From contig JAFAEL010000283.1 in assembly GCA_023423995.1 (NCBI GenBank), forward strand, positions 1-16,160: a DNA stretch of 16,160 bases, in the 5' to 3' direction. The translations under genes were made by a program, and so were the position numbers. This DNA is from Pseudomonadota bacterium. Its GTDB lineage: Bacteria; Pseudomonadota; Alphaproteobacteria; Rhizobiales; Beijerinckiaceae. Under the pieces are notes generated by a model that made no database searches, was not told the DNA's origin, and was given only the letters and a program-made list of their open reading frames with translations. Of the stretch, positions 1 to 7,080 are shown piece by piece; position 1 is the stretch's first letter; each line of letters opens with the position of its first letter.

Positions 1-1
1 C

Positions 2-892
2 CTCGCCCGGAACACGCAGACGATCCTGCTCGAGGAAACCAATCTTTGGCGCGTGGCCGATCCGGTGGCGGGATCCGGCGCTTTCGAGGAACTGACCAGC
101 CAACTCGCCGACGAGGCTTGGTCCCGCTTCCAGGAGATCGAGCGCGAGGGCGGCATCGTGGCGTCGCTCTTCTCGGGAGCCATGCAACGGCGCATTGCGG
201 AAACACGCAGCCGGCGCGAGGCGGCGCTCGCATCCCGCCGCGACCCGCTCACCGGAACGAGCGAATTCCCGGACATCCACGAGGCGCCGGTCAGCGTGCT
301 GATCCCTTCTCCGCCTGCCAGCGGGGAAAGGGCGGGCGATTCGCAGGTGCGGTCGGATGGAGGGCCGTCTCCCTCGGCAGAGGGCGTATCCGCGCCATCG
401 GATCTCTCCCTGCGAGCCGGACGGGCCCAGCCCCTGCCCTCGATCCGAGCCGCCGAGGCTTACGAGCGCCTCAGGGACCGGTCCGACGCGTTCCTCGCCA
501 AGGCCGGCGCACGCCCGCGCGTGTTCCTGGCCAATCTCGGCCCGGTCGCGGCCTTCTCGGCCCGCGCCACCTTCGCCAAGAACGCCTTCGAGGCGGGCGG
601 CATCGAGGCCGTGACGAATGACGGCTTCGGCAATTTCGACCAACTCGCCGCCGCGTTCCGGGAATCCGGGGCCCGCCTCGCCTGCATCTGCTCGTCCGAC
701 GAGATCTACGGCACGCATGCTGCCCAGGCGGCTTCGGCCCTGAAGAACGCCGGCGCAGCAGCGATCTATCTTGCCGGCCGTCCAGGCGAGATCGAGGCGG
801 CGCTGCGCGAGGCGGGCGTTACGGGTTTCGTTTTCGTGGGCTGCAACCTCTTGGCGCTGCTCGAGGCCGCACAGGCCGAAGCTGCGGCCTAG
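2..892 (+). CDS. mutA: Methylmalonyl-CoA mutase small (beta) subunit, C-terminal part; 5' end outside window
   Basis: With MutB this subunit forms the heterodimeric adenosylcobalamin enzyme that interconverts (R)-methylmalonyl-CoA and succinyl-CoA in the cytoplasm. The frame is open from base 2 and reads LARNTQTILLEETNLWRVAD, the end of the mutase barrel domain, so the true start lies upstream and 296 residues are visible. The last ~130 residues are a cobalamin-binding-like Rossmann domain (VFLANLGPVAAFSARATFAK onward). It lacks the DxHxxG cobalamin-ligand motif, as expected for the non-catalytic subunit. The linker between the domains carries about 45 extra residues rich in Ser, Pro, Gly and Arg that look like a translated repeat (see the separate entry). 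mutB starts 57 bp downstream, so the two are very probably co-transcribed. The family call is secure; only the unusual linker is odd. Confidence 0.95.
   Translation, partial: LARNTQTILLEETNLWRVADPVAGSGAFEELTSQLADEAWSRFQEIEREGGIVASLFSGAMQRRIAETRSRREAALASRRDPLTGTSEFPDIHEAPVSVLIPSPPASGERAGDSQVRSDGGPSPSAEGVSAPSDLSLRAGRAQPLPSIRAAEAYERLRDRSDAFLAKAGARPRVFLANLGPVAAFSARATFAKNAFEAGGIEAVTNDGFGNFDQLAAAFRESGARLACICSSDEIYGTHAAQAASALKNAGAAAIYLAGRPGEIEAALREAGVTGFVFVGCNLLALLEAAQAEAAA
303..437 (+). repeat. Repeat-like hairpin insert inside the mutA linker
   Basis: This in-frame segment encodes roughly 45 residues of low-complexity sequence between the barrel domain and the cobalamin-like domain of MutA. At 304-332 it contains an imperfect inverted repeat, with a left arm near CCCTTCTCCGC and a right arm GCGGGGAAAGGG around CTGCCA. 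Another CTCCCTCGGCAGAGGG-type motif lies near 370-385. The design resembles the CCCTCTCCCC...GGGGAGAGGG intergenic hairpins I recall as common in Hyphomicrobiales. The boundaries are estimated from where ordinary MutA-like sequence stops (EAPVSVL) and resumes (PLPSIRAAEAYERLRD). Repeat identity is inferred, as no second copy is visible in the window. Confidence 0.5.
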
Positions 893-949
893 TCGTGGCA
901 GAACTGGCGCAAGAGATCTAAGTTAGAGCGACGGGAGGTCGCGACGACA

Positions 950-3109
950 ATGAGCCGGATACCGGACTTCTCCACCCTGCCCTTCGCGGGCCAGAGCGCG
1001 TCGACACCGCCGATCGCCGCCGAGCCCTGGGCGACGCCGGAAGGCATTGCCGTGCGCCCGGAATACGGGCCCGGGGATCGCGCGGGGCTCGACTTCCTCG
1101 ACACCTATCCGGGCCTGCCGCCCTATCTGCGCGGCCCCTATCCGACGATGTACGTCAACCAGCCCTGGACGGTCCGGCAATATGCCGGCTTCTCCACGGC
1201 GGAGGATTCAAACGCCTTCTACCGCCGCAACCTTGCGGCCGGGCAAAAGGGCTTGTCCGTCGCCTTCGACCTCGCGACGCACCGCGGCTACGATTCCGAC
1301 CACCCACGGGTCTCCGGCGATGTCGGCATGGCCGGGGTGGCGATCGACTCGATCTACGACATGCGGACGCTCTTCGCGGGGATACCCCTCGACCAGATGA
1401 GCGTCTCCATGACGATGAACGGCGCCGTGCTGCCGGTTCTGGCGCTCTATATCGTGGCCGCCGAGGAGCAGGGCGTGCCGGCCGAGAAGCTGGCCGGCAC
1501 GATCCAGAACGACATCCTCAAGGAGTTTATGGTCCGCAACACGTATATCTACCCGCCCGCCGGGTCGATGCGGATCATCGGGGACATCTTCGCCTTCACG
1601 GCGCAGAACATGCCCAAGTTCAACTCGATCTCGATCTCCGGCTACCACATGCAGGAGGCGGGGGCGACGCAGGACCTGGAGCTCGCCTACACGCTTGCGG
1701 ATGGGGTCGAATACATCCGGGCCGGGCTCGGCGCCGGATTGACGATCGACCAGTTCGCGCCGCGCCTGTCGTTCTTCTGGGCGATCGGCATGAACTTCTA
1801 CATGGAGGTGGCGAAGATGCGCGCCGCCCGCCTCCTGTGGGCCAAGCTGGTCAAGGGCTTCGAGCCCAAATCCGACAAGTCGCTGCCCCTGCGCACCCAT
1901 TGCCAGACGAGCGGCTGGTCGCTGACCGCGCAGGACGTGTTCAACAACGTCATGCGCACCTGCATCGAGGCCATGGCGGCCACGCAGGGCCACACGCAGT
2001 CGCTGCACACGAACGCGCTCGACGAGGCGCTGGCGCTTCCGACCGACTTCTCGGCCCGTATTGCCCGAAACACACAGCTCTTCCTGCAGCAGGAGAGCGG
2101 CACGACGCGGATCATCGATCCCTGGGGCGGCTCCTTCTTCATCGAGCGGCTCACGGCCGACCTCGCCGCCAAGGCCTGGGAGCACATCCAGGAGGTCGAG
2201 AAGCTGGGCGGCATGGCGAAGGCCATCGAGGCCGGAATCCCGAAGCTCCGCATCGAGGAGGCCGCCGCCCGCACCCAGGCCCGGATCGATTCCGGCGCCC
2301 AGACCGTCGTCGGCGTGAACAAGTACAAGCCCGACGAGGACCGCCAGATCGACGTGCTGCGGGTCGACAACTCGACGGTTCGTACGCTGCAGATCGACAA
2401 GCTGAAGCGGCTCCGCTCGGAGCGCGACCAGGGCGCGGTGGACGCGGCCCTGGCGAGGCTCTCGGAGGCCGCTGCGGGCTCCGGCAATCTACTGGCCATC
2501 GCGGTCGAGGCGGCGCGGCACAAGGCGACCGTGGGCGAGATCTCCGAGGCCCTGGAGCGCGTGTGGGGCCGGCACCGGGCCGAGATCAAGGCGATCTCGG
2601 GCGTCTACAAGCGGGAGGCGGGGAAGATGTCGCCAGCGGTCGAGCGCGTACGCAAGCTCGTCGATATGTTCGAGACCGATGACGGCCGCCGTCCGCGCAT
2701 CCTGGTCGCCAAGATGGGTCAGGACGGGCACGACCGCGGCCAGAAGGTCATCGCCTCCGCCTTTGCCGATCTCGGCTTCGACGTCGATATCGGGCCGCTC
2801 TTCGCCACCCCGGCCGAGGCGGCCCGCCAGGCGATCGAGAATGACGTCCACATCATCGGCGTCTCTTCGCTGGCGGCCGGGCATCTCACGCTGGTCCCCG
2901 AACTGAAGCAGGCGTTGGCTGAATACGGACGCGACGACATCATGATCGTGGTCGGCGGCGTGATCCCGCCGGGCGACTTCGATGCGCTCTACGCGGCCGG
3001 TGCGTCGGCGATCTTCCCGCCTGGCACTGTCATCGCCGAGGCGGCGGAGCGGCTGATCCACGAACTCAACCGGCGCTTGGGCTTCGCGGCCCGGGAGGCG
3101 GCCGAGTAA
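950..3109 (+). CDS. mutB: Methylmalonyl-CoA mutase large (alpha) catalytic subunit
   Basis: Catalytic subunit of adenosylcobalamin-dependent methylmalonyl-CoA mutase, which makes succinyl-CoA from (R)-methylmalonyl-CoA. The 719-residue length matches the family. The N-terminal two thirds form the substrate-binding TIM barrel and include family blocks such as [19 protein letters not shown] and [19 protein letters not shown]. The C-terminal cobalamin domain holds DGHDRG at residues 592-597, with His594 as the expected lower axial cobalt ligand. It is followed by [10 protein letters not shown] and [10 protein letters not shown], typical of this fold. A GGAGG ribosome-binding site at 934-938 lies 11 bp before the ATG. 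It follows mutA in the same direction and is followed after 2 bp by a MNT-type gene. The GTPase that services this enzyme, MeaB, is encoded about 7 kb downstream. Confidence 0.98.
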   Translation: MSRIPDFSTLPFAGQSASTPPIAAEPWATPEGIAVRPEYGPGDRAGLDFLDTYPGLPPYLRGPYPTMYVNQPWTVRQYAGFSTAEDSNAFYRRNLAAGQKGLSVAFDLATHRGYDSDHPRVSGDVGMAGVAIDSIYDMRTLFAGIPLDQMSVSMTMNGAVLPVLALYIVAAEEQGVPAEKLAGTIQNDILKEFMVRNTYIYPPAGSMRIIGDIFAFTAQNMPKFNSISISGYHMQEAGATQDLELAYTLADGVEYIRAGLGAGLTIDQFAPRLSFFWAIGMNFYMEVAKMRAARLLWAKLVKGFEPKSDKSLPLRTHCQTSGWSLTAQDVFNNVMRTCIEAMAATQGHTQSLHTNALDEALALPTDFSARIARNTQLFLQQESGTTRIIDPWGGSFFIERLTADLAAKAWEHIQEVEKLGGMAKAIEAGIPKLRIEEAAARTQARIDSGAQTVVGVNKYKPDEDRQIDVLRVDNSTVRTLQIDKLKRLRSERDQGAVDAALARLSEAAAGSGNLLAIAVEAARHKATVGEISEALERVWGRHRAEIKAISGVYKREAGKMSPAVERVRKLVDMFETDDGRRPRILVAKMGQDGHDRGQKVIASAFADLGFDVDIGPLFATPAEAARQAIENDVHIIGVSSLAAGHLTLVPELKQALAEYGRDDIMIVVGGVIPPGDFDALYAAGASAIFPPGTVIAEAAERLIHELNRRLGFAAREAAE

Positions 3110-3111
3110 GG

Positions 3112-3408
3112 ATGGATACGCGCGAGATCGAGACGCGCATCCGCGGATTGCGGCAGCAACTCGCCGCGGAGGGCGTGACGCATGTCGCGATGTTCGGCTC
3201 GCGAGCGCGGGGCGATCACAGGGTCGATAGCGATCTCGATCTTCTCATCGAAGTCGAGGATGGGCGACCGTTCTCGTTGCTGAACCTGATCGGCGTGCAG
3301 CACGTCATCGGTGATGAGATCGGACTCGACGTCAACGCCGTGATGAGGCGGAGCCTCGACTCCCGAACTCGGCGGGAGATCGAGGCCGACATTCGCGACA
3401 TCTTCTGA
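3112..3408 (+). CDS. MNT-domain nucleotidyltransferase, MntA-type antitoxin
   Basis: A 98-residue minimal nucleotidyltransferase. GSRARG at residues 29-34 and DSDLD at 39-43 match the G-S-X10-D-X-D signature exactly (Gly29-Ser30, Asp41, Asp43). Asp73 in GLDVNAV is a candidate third metal-binding acid. In characterised HEPN/MNT pairs the MNT protein neutralises its partner by transferring AMP to a tyrosine of the HEPN RNase; here that role is inferred from family and context. The stop codon overlaps the start of the next (HEPN/DUF86) gene by one base (TGATG), which implies translational coupling. The gene begins 2 bp after the mutB stop, and a GGAGG in the last mutB codons is its likely ribosome-binding site, so it may be read through from the mut operon. 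All active-site residues look intact. Confidence 0.9.
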   Translation: MDTREIETRIRGLRQQLAAEGVTHVAMFGSRARGDHRVDSDLDLLIEVEDGRPFSLLNLIGVQHVIGDEIGLDVNAVMRRSLDSRTRREIEADIRDIF

Positions 3409-3761
3409 TGACACGGCGCGTATGGCTGCGCCTTGACGATATCCAGCAGGCGCTCGCAGACATCGATCGGCTCCTGCATGGAATGACGATGGAGGAGGCC
3501 GCCCAGCGCCGCGAGGTGATAGCGGCCTACGAGAGGTTTCTCGAGATCGTCAGCGAGGCCAGCCGTCACATTCCGACCTCCCTGAAGGACGATTTCGCCG
3601 AGGTGCCTTGGCGCAGAATTGCCGATTTGGGCAATGTATTACGACACGCTTACCATCGCATCGACCTAAGGATTCTTTGGGAGATCTACGAGCTCGACAT
3701 CCCCAAGCTCAGGCCGGCGATCGATCAGATGAAGGCGAGATCAGAGCCCAAGGACGGCTAG
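3408..3761 (+). CDS. HEPN-domain (DUF86) protein, HepT-type toxin candidate
   Basis: A 117-residue all-helical protein of the DUF86/HepT type, coupled to the preceding MNT gene. Characterised HepT-like proteins are RNases with an R-X4-H-X-Y motif; the tyrosine is AMPylated by the MNT partner. The corresponding block here is GNVLRHAY at residues 75-82, with His80 and Tyr82 present. Gly75 occupies the usual Arg position and Arg79 directly precedes the histidine. I recall DUF86 proteins with similar GNxLRHxY forms, so this may be a subfamily trait rather than inactivation. Gene order (MNT first, HEPN second) and overlap are typical of a toxin-antitoxin module. Whether it acts as a toxin cannot be judged from sequence. 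It could also be a domesticated pair. Confidence 0.85.
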   Translation: MTRRVWLRLDDIQQALADIDRLLHGMTMEEAAQRREVIAAYERFLEIVSEASRHIPTSLKDDFAEVPWRRIADLGNVLRHAYHRIDLRILWEIYELDIPKLRPAIDQMKARSEPKDG

Positions 3762-3798
3762 AGCTCCTCATACGGCTACAATGCCTCTGCTGGTTCCG

Positions 3799-3814
3799 GC
3801 TCTGAATTCAGAGC
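3799..3814. repeat. Perfect 16-bp palindrome GCTCTGAATTCAGAGC
   Basis: An exact inverted repeat with no spacer, 32 bp before the GTG start of the DUF1989 gene and in an 85-bp gap. It could be an operator, or the end of a dispersed alphaproteobacterial element; the adjoining AGAGCATCGCTTTCGA resembles AGAGCAT-type intergenic repeats that I recall from Hyphomicrobiales. No other copy was noticed in the window. Confidence 0.6.
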
Positions 3815-3835
3815 ATCGCTTTCGACAACGAAGAC

Positions 3836-3840
3836 GAGGA
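3836..3840 (+). promoter_or_regulatory. Ribosome-binding site (GAGGA) that decides the GTG start of the DUF1989 gene
   Basis: GAGGA lies 6 bp before a GTG at 3847. The upstream in-frame ATG at 3781 has no comparable site, and using it would place the 16-bp palindrome inside the coding sequence. Confidence 0.6.
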
Positions 3841-3846
3841 TCGAAG

Positions 3847-4698
3847 GTGGCAGCCAAGAACTTTCCCGCCGCTTACCGGGCCTCCCCCGGGTCGCCGCTC
3901 GCCGTCGATCGCACCTTCTATGAACGCGTCGCGTCGATGCCCGGTCGGGAGCTGGTCGACAGCTTCACGATCCCGATCCGCACCGGCCGCGCCTGGGAGG
4001 TGCCGGCCGGCCATGTCTTCCGGCTGTTGACCGTCGAGGGCCCGCAGGTCGGCGACCTGAACATCTGGAACCGCCACAACCCGCGCGAGCGCTTCTGGGC
4101 CGCGCGCACCCGCCAGCTCCAGGCGGCGCATGTCACGACTTTCGACCGGCTCTGGTCCACCCTGCCCTATCTGCGCCCGCTCGCGACGATCACCAGCGAC
4201 ACGCTCGCCGGGTATGGCACCGACGAATATGGCGGGCGCGTCCACGACCTCCTCGGCACGAGGTGCGACCCCTACGTGAACAAGCTCCTCACCGGTGAGG
4301 ATTTCGACCACCACTGCCACTCGAACCTCGTCCGAGCCGTCGCGCCCTACGGCCTGACCGAGTTCGACGTGCATGACGTGCTGAACGTCTTCCAGGTCAC
4401 GGGCCTGAACGCCGAGGACAAGTATTTCATGCGTGACTGCCCGGCCCGGCCGGGTGATCACCTCGAGTTCTTCGCCGAGATCGACCTCCTCTGCGCGCTC
4501 TCGACCTGCCCGGGCGGGGACCTCTCCGTTCCGCTCTGGGGACCCGAGGCGCGCGATCCCATCGACGTGTGCCGCCCGATCGGTGTCGAGGTCTACCGGC
4601 TCGATCCGGCTGCCTTCGAAGGCTGGTCCTCCCCGAAGGTGGCCGACTACAAGGGCCAGCACGGCATGCAGTTGCGGACACCTTTCTGGGAGGCCTGA
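3847..4698 (+). CDS. DUF1989 (urea carboxylase-associated family) protein
   Basis: A 283-residue cytoplasmic protein of the DUF1989 family. Members are often encoded beside urea/guanidine carboxylase genes and some bind zinc; the biochemical role of this subgroup is not known to me. Typical blocks are RAWEVPAGHVFRLLTVEGPQ near the start, CDPYVNKLL (Cys140), DHHCHSNLVRAV (Cys157, His158), the PARPGD motif at 199-204, and LLCALSTCPGGD (Cys221). The Cys/His residues are candidate metal ligands. The GTG start was chosen because of the GAGGA 6 bp upstream; an ATG 66 bp earlier is possible but unsupported. No urea carboxylase, allophanate hydrolase or permease gene is visible nearby, so this is an orphan member and no pathway is assigned. 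Confidence 0.88.
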   Translation: MAAKNFPAAYRASPGSPLAVDRTFYERVASMPGRELVDSFTIPIRTGRAWEVPAGHVFRLLTVEGPQVGDLNIWNRHNPRERFWAARTRQLQAAHVTTFDRLWSTLPYLRPLATITSDTLAGYGTDEYGGRVHDLLGTRCDPYVNKLLTGEDFDHHCHSNLVRAVAPYGLTEFDVHDVLNVFQVTGLNAEDKYFMRDCPARPGDHLEFFAEIDLLCALSTCPGGDLSVPLWGPEARDPIDVCRPIGVEVYRLDPAAFEGWSSPKVADYKGQHGMQLRTPFWEA

Positions 4699-4716
4699 GC
4701 GTCACCTCCCGACACT

Positions 4717-4751
4717 CCGGATCTTAAGAGCTTTCTGAGTTTTCTATCCGG
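4717..4751. promoter_or_regulatory. AT-rich patch flanked by CCGGAT/ATCCGG arms between the DUF1989 and dehydrogenase genes
   Basis: CCGGAT at 4717-4722 and its exact inverse ATCCGG at 4746-4751 flank 23 bases of unusually AT-rich sequence (CTTAAGAGCTTTCTGAGTTTTCT) for this GC-rich window. It sits 19 bp after the DUF1989 stop and about 60 bp before the dehydrogenase start. It could be a weak terminator, part of a promoter, or both. No clean -35/-10 pair or T-tract could be fixed. Confidence 0.35.
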
Positions 4752-4809
4752 CCCGCTGATCTACTCTCCCGTGAGCGCGGCACAGACTGCGCCGATACGG
4801 GAGACGTCC

Positions 4810-6090
4810 ATGACAAGGCTCCAAGGTCCTGTGGCGGCGTTCTTCGCCACGATCCTCGCCAGTTCCGGCGCCAGCGCGCAGCCAGCCGCGCAGCCGGCCC
4901 CGGCGAGCGAGACGCTGGAGAAGATGTCGAGCTTCCAGACGACGGGTGTCGGCGACCTGCCGACGATCCCGCAGACCGGTCCGAAGGCGGATGCGGTGCG
5001 GAAGAACCTCTCCCAGATCAAGCTGCCGCCCGGCTTCAAGATCGATCTCTATGCGCTCGTTCCCGACGCGCGGGCCATCGCTGTCGGCCCACAAGGAATC
5101 GTGACCTTCGTCGGCACGCGGAAGAGCCAAGTCTACGCGGTCACGGACCGCGCCAAGATGGGGGCCGCCGAGGAGGTGAAGCGCTTCGCGCCGACGCTGG
5201 CGATGCAGGTGCCGAACGGCGTGTGCTTCTCGAAGGACGGCTTCCTCTACATCGTCGAGCGCAACCGGGTGCTGGTCTTCCCCGCTGCCGAGTTCTTCTA
5301 TGAGGGAGGTGACGTCGCCGTCGCGGAGGTGGTGAAGCAGGGGGAACTCATCCCGAAGGGCGAGGAGAGCTTCAACCACACCGCCCGGATGTGCCGGATC
5401 GGTCCGGACGACAAGCTCTACATTTCCCTCGGGCAACCCTTCAACGTGCCTGCCCCGACGAAGATGGACCTCTACACGAAGCAGGGCATCGGCGGGATCG
5501 TCCGCATGTCCCGCGAGGGCAAGGAGCGCGAGGTTTTCGCCACCGGGGTGCGCAACTCGGTCGGAATGGACTTCAACCCCAAGGACCGCGTCCTCTGGTT
5601 CACGGACAACCAGGTCGACGGGATGGGCGACAACATTCCTCCGGGTGAGCTGAACCGAGCACCGCAGGCGGGACTCAATTTCGGCTTTCCCTGGTACGGC
5701 GGCGGCAAGATCCGGACGACGGAATACAAGGACCAGACGCCGCCCCAGAACGTGGTGTTCCCGCAGATCGAGATGGACGCGCATGCGGCCGATCTCGGGA
5801 TGCTGTTCTATTCCGGCGACAAGTTCCCAGCGAAGTATCGCGGCGGCATCTTCTCGGCGCAGCACGGCTCCTGGAACCGTACAACCCCGGTCGGGGCGCG
5901 GATCATGTTCACGAGCCTGAAGGACGACGGCACCGCGGACAAAACCGAGGTTTTCGCCGAAGGCTGGCTCACCGGAAGCGGCGAGTATCTCGGGCGCCCC
6001 GTGGACGTGGCGATGCTCCGGGACGGCTCGCTCCTCGTCTCGGACGATTTCGTCGGCGCGCTCTACCGCATCACCTACGAGGGAAGATGA
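4810..6090 (+). CDS. Exported glucose/sorbosone-dehydrogenase-family protein (PQQ-type beta-propeller)
   Basis: A 426-residue protein of the GSDH/sorbosone dehydrogenase family (COG2133-like), six-bladed beta-propellers that oxidise sugars or related alcohols/aldehydes with PQQ. Residues 1-23 form a signal peptide ending ASA|QP, so it acts in the periplasm. LPPGFKIDLYA at about 72-82 opens the propeller. NHTARMCRIGPDDKLYISLG at 189-208 and GVRNSVGMDF at 246-255 contain His190 and Arg248, which by pattern correspond to the catalytic His and Arg of soluble PQQ glucose dehydrogenase (inferred). DNIPPGELNRA and QHGSWNR blocks follow. The ATG was chosen for its GGGAG site 6 bp upstream and the immediate signal peptide; a GTG 39 bp earlier would bury that peptide. 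The stop overlaps the cytochrome c start by 4 bp (ATGA), suggesting a dehydrogenase-acceptor pair. The substrate is unknown. Confidence 0.9.
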   Translation: MTRLQGPVAAFFATILASSGASAQPAAQPAPASETLEKMSSFQTTGVGDLPTIPQTGPKADAVRKNLSQIKLPPGFKIDLYALVPDARAIAVGPQGIVTFVGTRKSQVYAVTDRAKMGAAEEVKRFAPTLAMQVPNGVCFSKDGFLYIVERNRVLVFPAAEFFYEGGDVAVAEVVKQGELIPKGEESFNHTARMCRIGPDDKLYISLGQPFNVPAPTKMDLYTKQGIGGIVRMSREGKEREVFATGVRNSVGMDFNPKDRVLWFTDNQVDGMGDNIPPGELNRAPQAGLNFGFPWYGGGKIRTTEYKDQTPPQNVVFPQIEMDAHAADLGMLFYSGDKFPAKYRGGIFSAQHGSWNRTTPVGARIMFTSLKDDGTADKTEVFAEGWLTGSGEYLGRPVDVAMLRDGSLLVSDDFVGALYRITYEGR

Positions 6091-6419
6091 GAGGTCTCTC
6101 CGCGCTGATCATGGTGTCGGCCGCGCTTGCGGCCGGCGCTCTCCCGGCCTGGGCAGGTGACGCGGCGGCGGGGCGCCAGAAGGCCCTCCAGTGCCAAGCC
6201 TGCCACGGCCTCGATGGCATCTCGAAGATCCCGGACGCGCCGCACATCGCGGGTCAGGTCGAGGCCTACCTCGTCAAGGCGATCACGGATTACAAAGCCG
6301 GCGAGCGCAAGAACGAGATGATGTCTGTCGTCGCACCGAACCTTTCGGACGACGATATCGCCGACCTCGCCGCCTATTACGCGAGCATCGAGATCACGGT
6401 GGCGAAGCCGCCCGAGTGA
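6087..6419 (+). CDS. Small exported class I cytochrome c
   Basis: A 110-residue precursor: residues 1-23 are a signal peptide (ending AWA|GD), followed by a mature domain of ~87 residues with a single haem-binding CQACH at 36-40. Met78 or Met79 in KNEMMSVV is the likely sixth haem ligand. The C-terminal helix LSDDDIADLAAYYASI is typical of the cytochrome c553/c4-like group. The start codon overlaps the stop of the dehydrogenase, so the two are translationally coupled. The simplest reading is a periplasmic electron acceptor for that enzyme, passing electrons to the respiratory chain; this role is inferred from coupling. It converges with the Uma2 gene on the other strand with only 7 bp between them. 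Confidence 0.93.
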   Translation: MRGLSALIMVSAALAAGALPAWAGDAAAGRQKALQCQACHGLDGISKIPDAPHIAGQVEAYLVKAITDYKAGERKNEMMSVVAPNLSDDDIADLAAYYASIEITVAKPPE

Positions 6420-6426
6420 AAGCGCG

Positions 6427-7002
6427 TCAGTCGAGTTCCCCGAGCCGGAAGGAGATGCCCCCCAGTTCGGCGGCCTGCGGCCGCACCAGGTCGGAGGCCG
6501 GGACCTCGACGATGCTTGCCCAGCCGCCTCGGCCCGGCCCCCGGTGGACATAGGTGGTCCGGCTGTTCGCCTCGACCACCCAGAGTTCCTGCACCCCGTA
6601 GCCGGCATAGAGGCGCGCCTTCTGGTTCCGGTCGAAGCCGAAGCTCGTATCGGCCACCTCGACGGCGAGAAGGATGTCCGGTCCACGCACCTCCCGAAGC
6701 TTCAGGTGCTTCGGGTAGATCACGAGGTCTGGCTCGACGAGCGTCATCTCGGACATCTCGAGCGAGCTCTCCACGCCCAGCCACAGCTCTGGCGGCAGAC
6801 CTCGTGCCAGGGTCAGGAGAATGGTCGACTTCACCCGCTCGTGCACGTGGTTCTTGGCGGCCATCGGCACGATCTCGCCTTCGATGAGCTCGAGGTTCTC
6901 GCTGTCGTCCAGGATGCCGGTCTCGAACATCCGCTCGAACTCCGCGACGCTGAAGGCGCGCCGCGCGAAACCGTCGAGGGCCTGCGTGACATGAGCGGTC
7001 AT
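6427..7002 (-). CDS. Uma2-family (DUF820) PD-(D/E)XK nuclease-fold protein
   Basis: A 191-residue member of the Uma2/DUF820 family, which has a restriction-endonuclease-like fold and expands widely in some bacteria; no function is established for most members. The expected core is present: LELIEGEI (Glu39), EPDLVIYP (Glu90, Asp92), LLAVEVADTS (Glu115), then Lys128 on the following helix and LYAGYGVQELWVVE. These residues would form the metal-binding nuclease centre. A strong AGGGAGG site lies 8 bp upstream of the ATG. It is on the opposite strand to the cytochrome gene and downstream of the lytic transglycosylase gene (78 bp gap), with no functional link evident. It appears intact and not obviously part of a toxin pair. 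Confidence 0.92.
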   Translation of the reverse strand: MTAHVTQALDGFARRAFSVAEFERMFETGILDDSENLELIEGEIVPMAAKNHVHERVKSTILLTLARGLPPELWLGVESSLEMSEMTLVEPDLVIYPKHLKLREVRGPDILLAVEVADTSFGFDRNQKARLYAGYGVQELWVVEANSRTTYVHRGPGRGGWASIVEVPASDLVRPQAAELGGISFRLGELD

Positions 7003-7010
7003 CGTGCCGG

Positions 7011-7017
7011 CCTCCCT
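7011..7017 (-). promoter_or_regulatory. Strong ribosome-binding site (AGGGAGG) of the Uma2 gene
   Basis: On the minus strand AGGGAGG precedes the ATG by 8 bp. It is the best Shine-Dalgarno match noticed in the window and fixes the Uma2 start. Confidence 0.75.
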
Positions 7018-7080
7018 GGCCTCATCCGATGAACTGAGGCGGCAAGGCTACCATCGGCGGAAAGGACTGCCCACCCTCCA

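Noticed and set aside
1208..2185. Open frame of 325 codons antisense to mutB
   Set aside because: Shadow frame of a conserved gene; no recognisable protein features.
3808..4662. Open frame of 284 codons antisense to the DUF1989 gene
   Set aside because: Shadow frame of a family-supported gene.
4744..5865. Open frame of 373 codons antisense to the dehydrogenase gene
   Set aside because: Arg/Leu/His/Asp-rich antisense reading of a well-supported enzyme gene.
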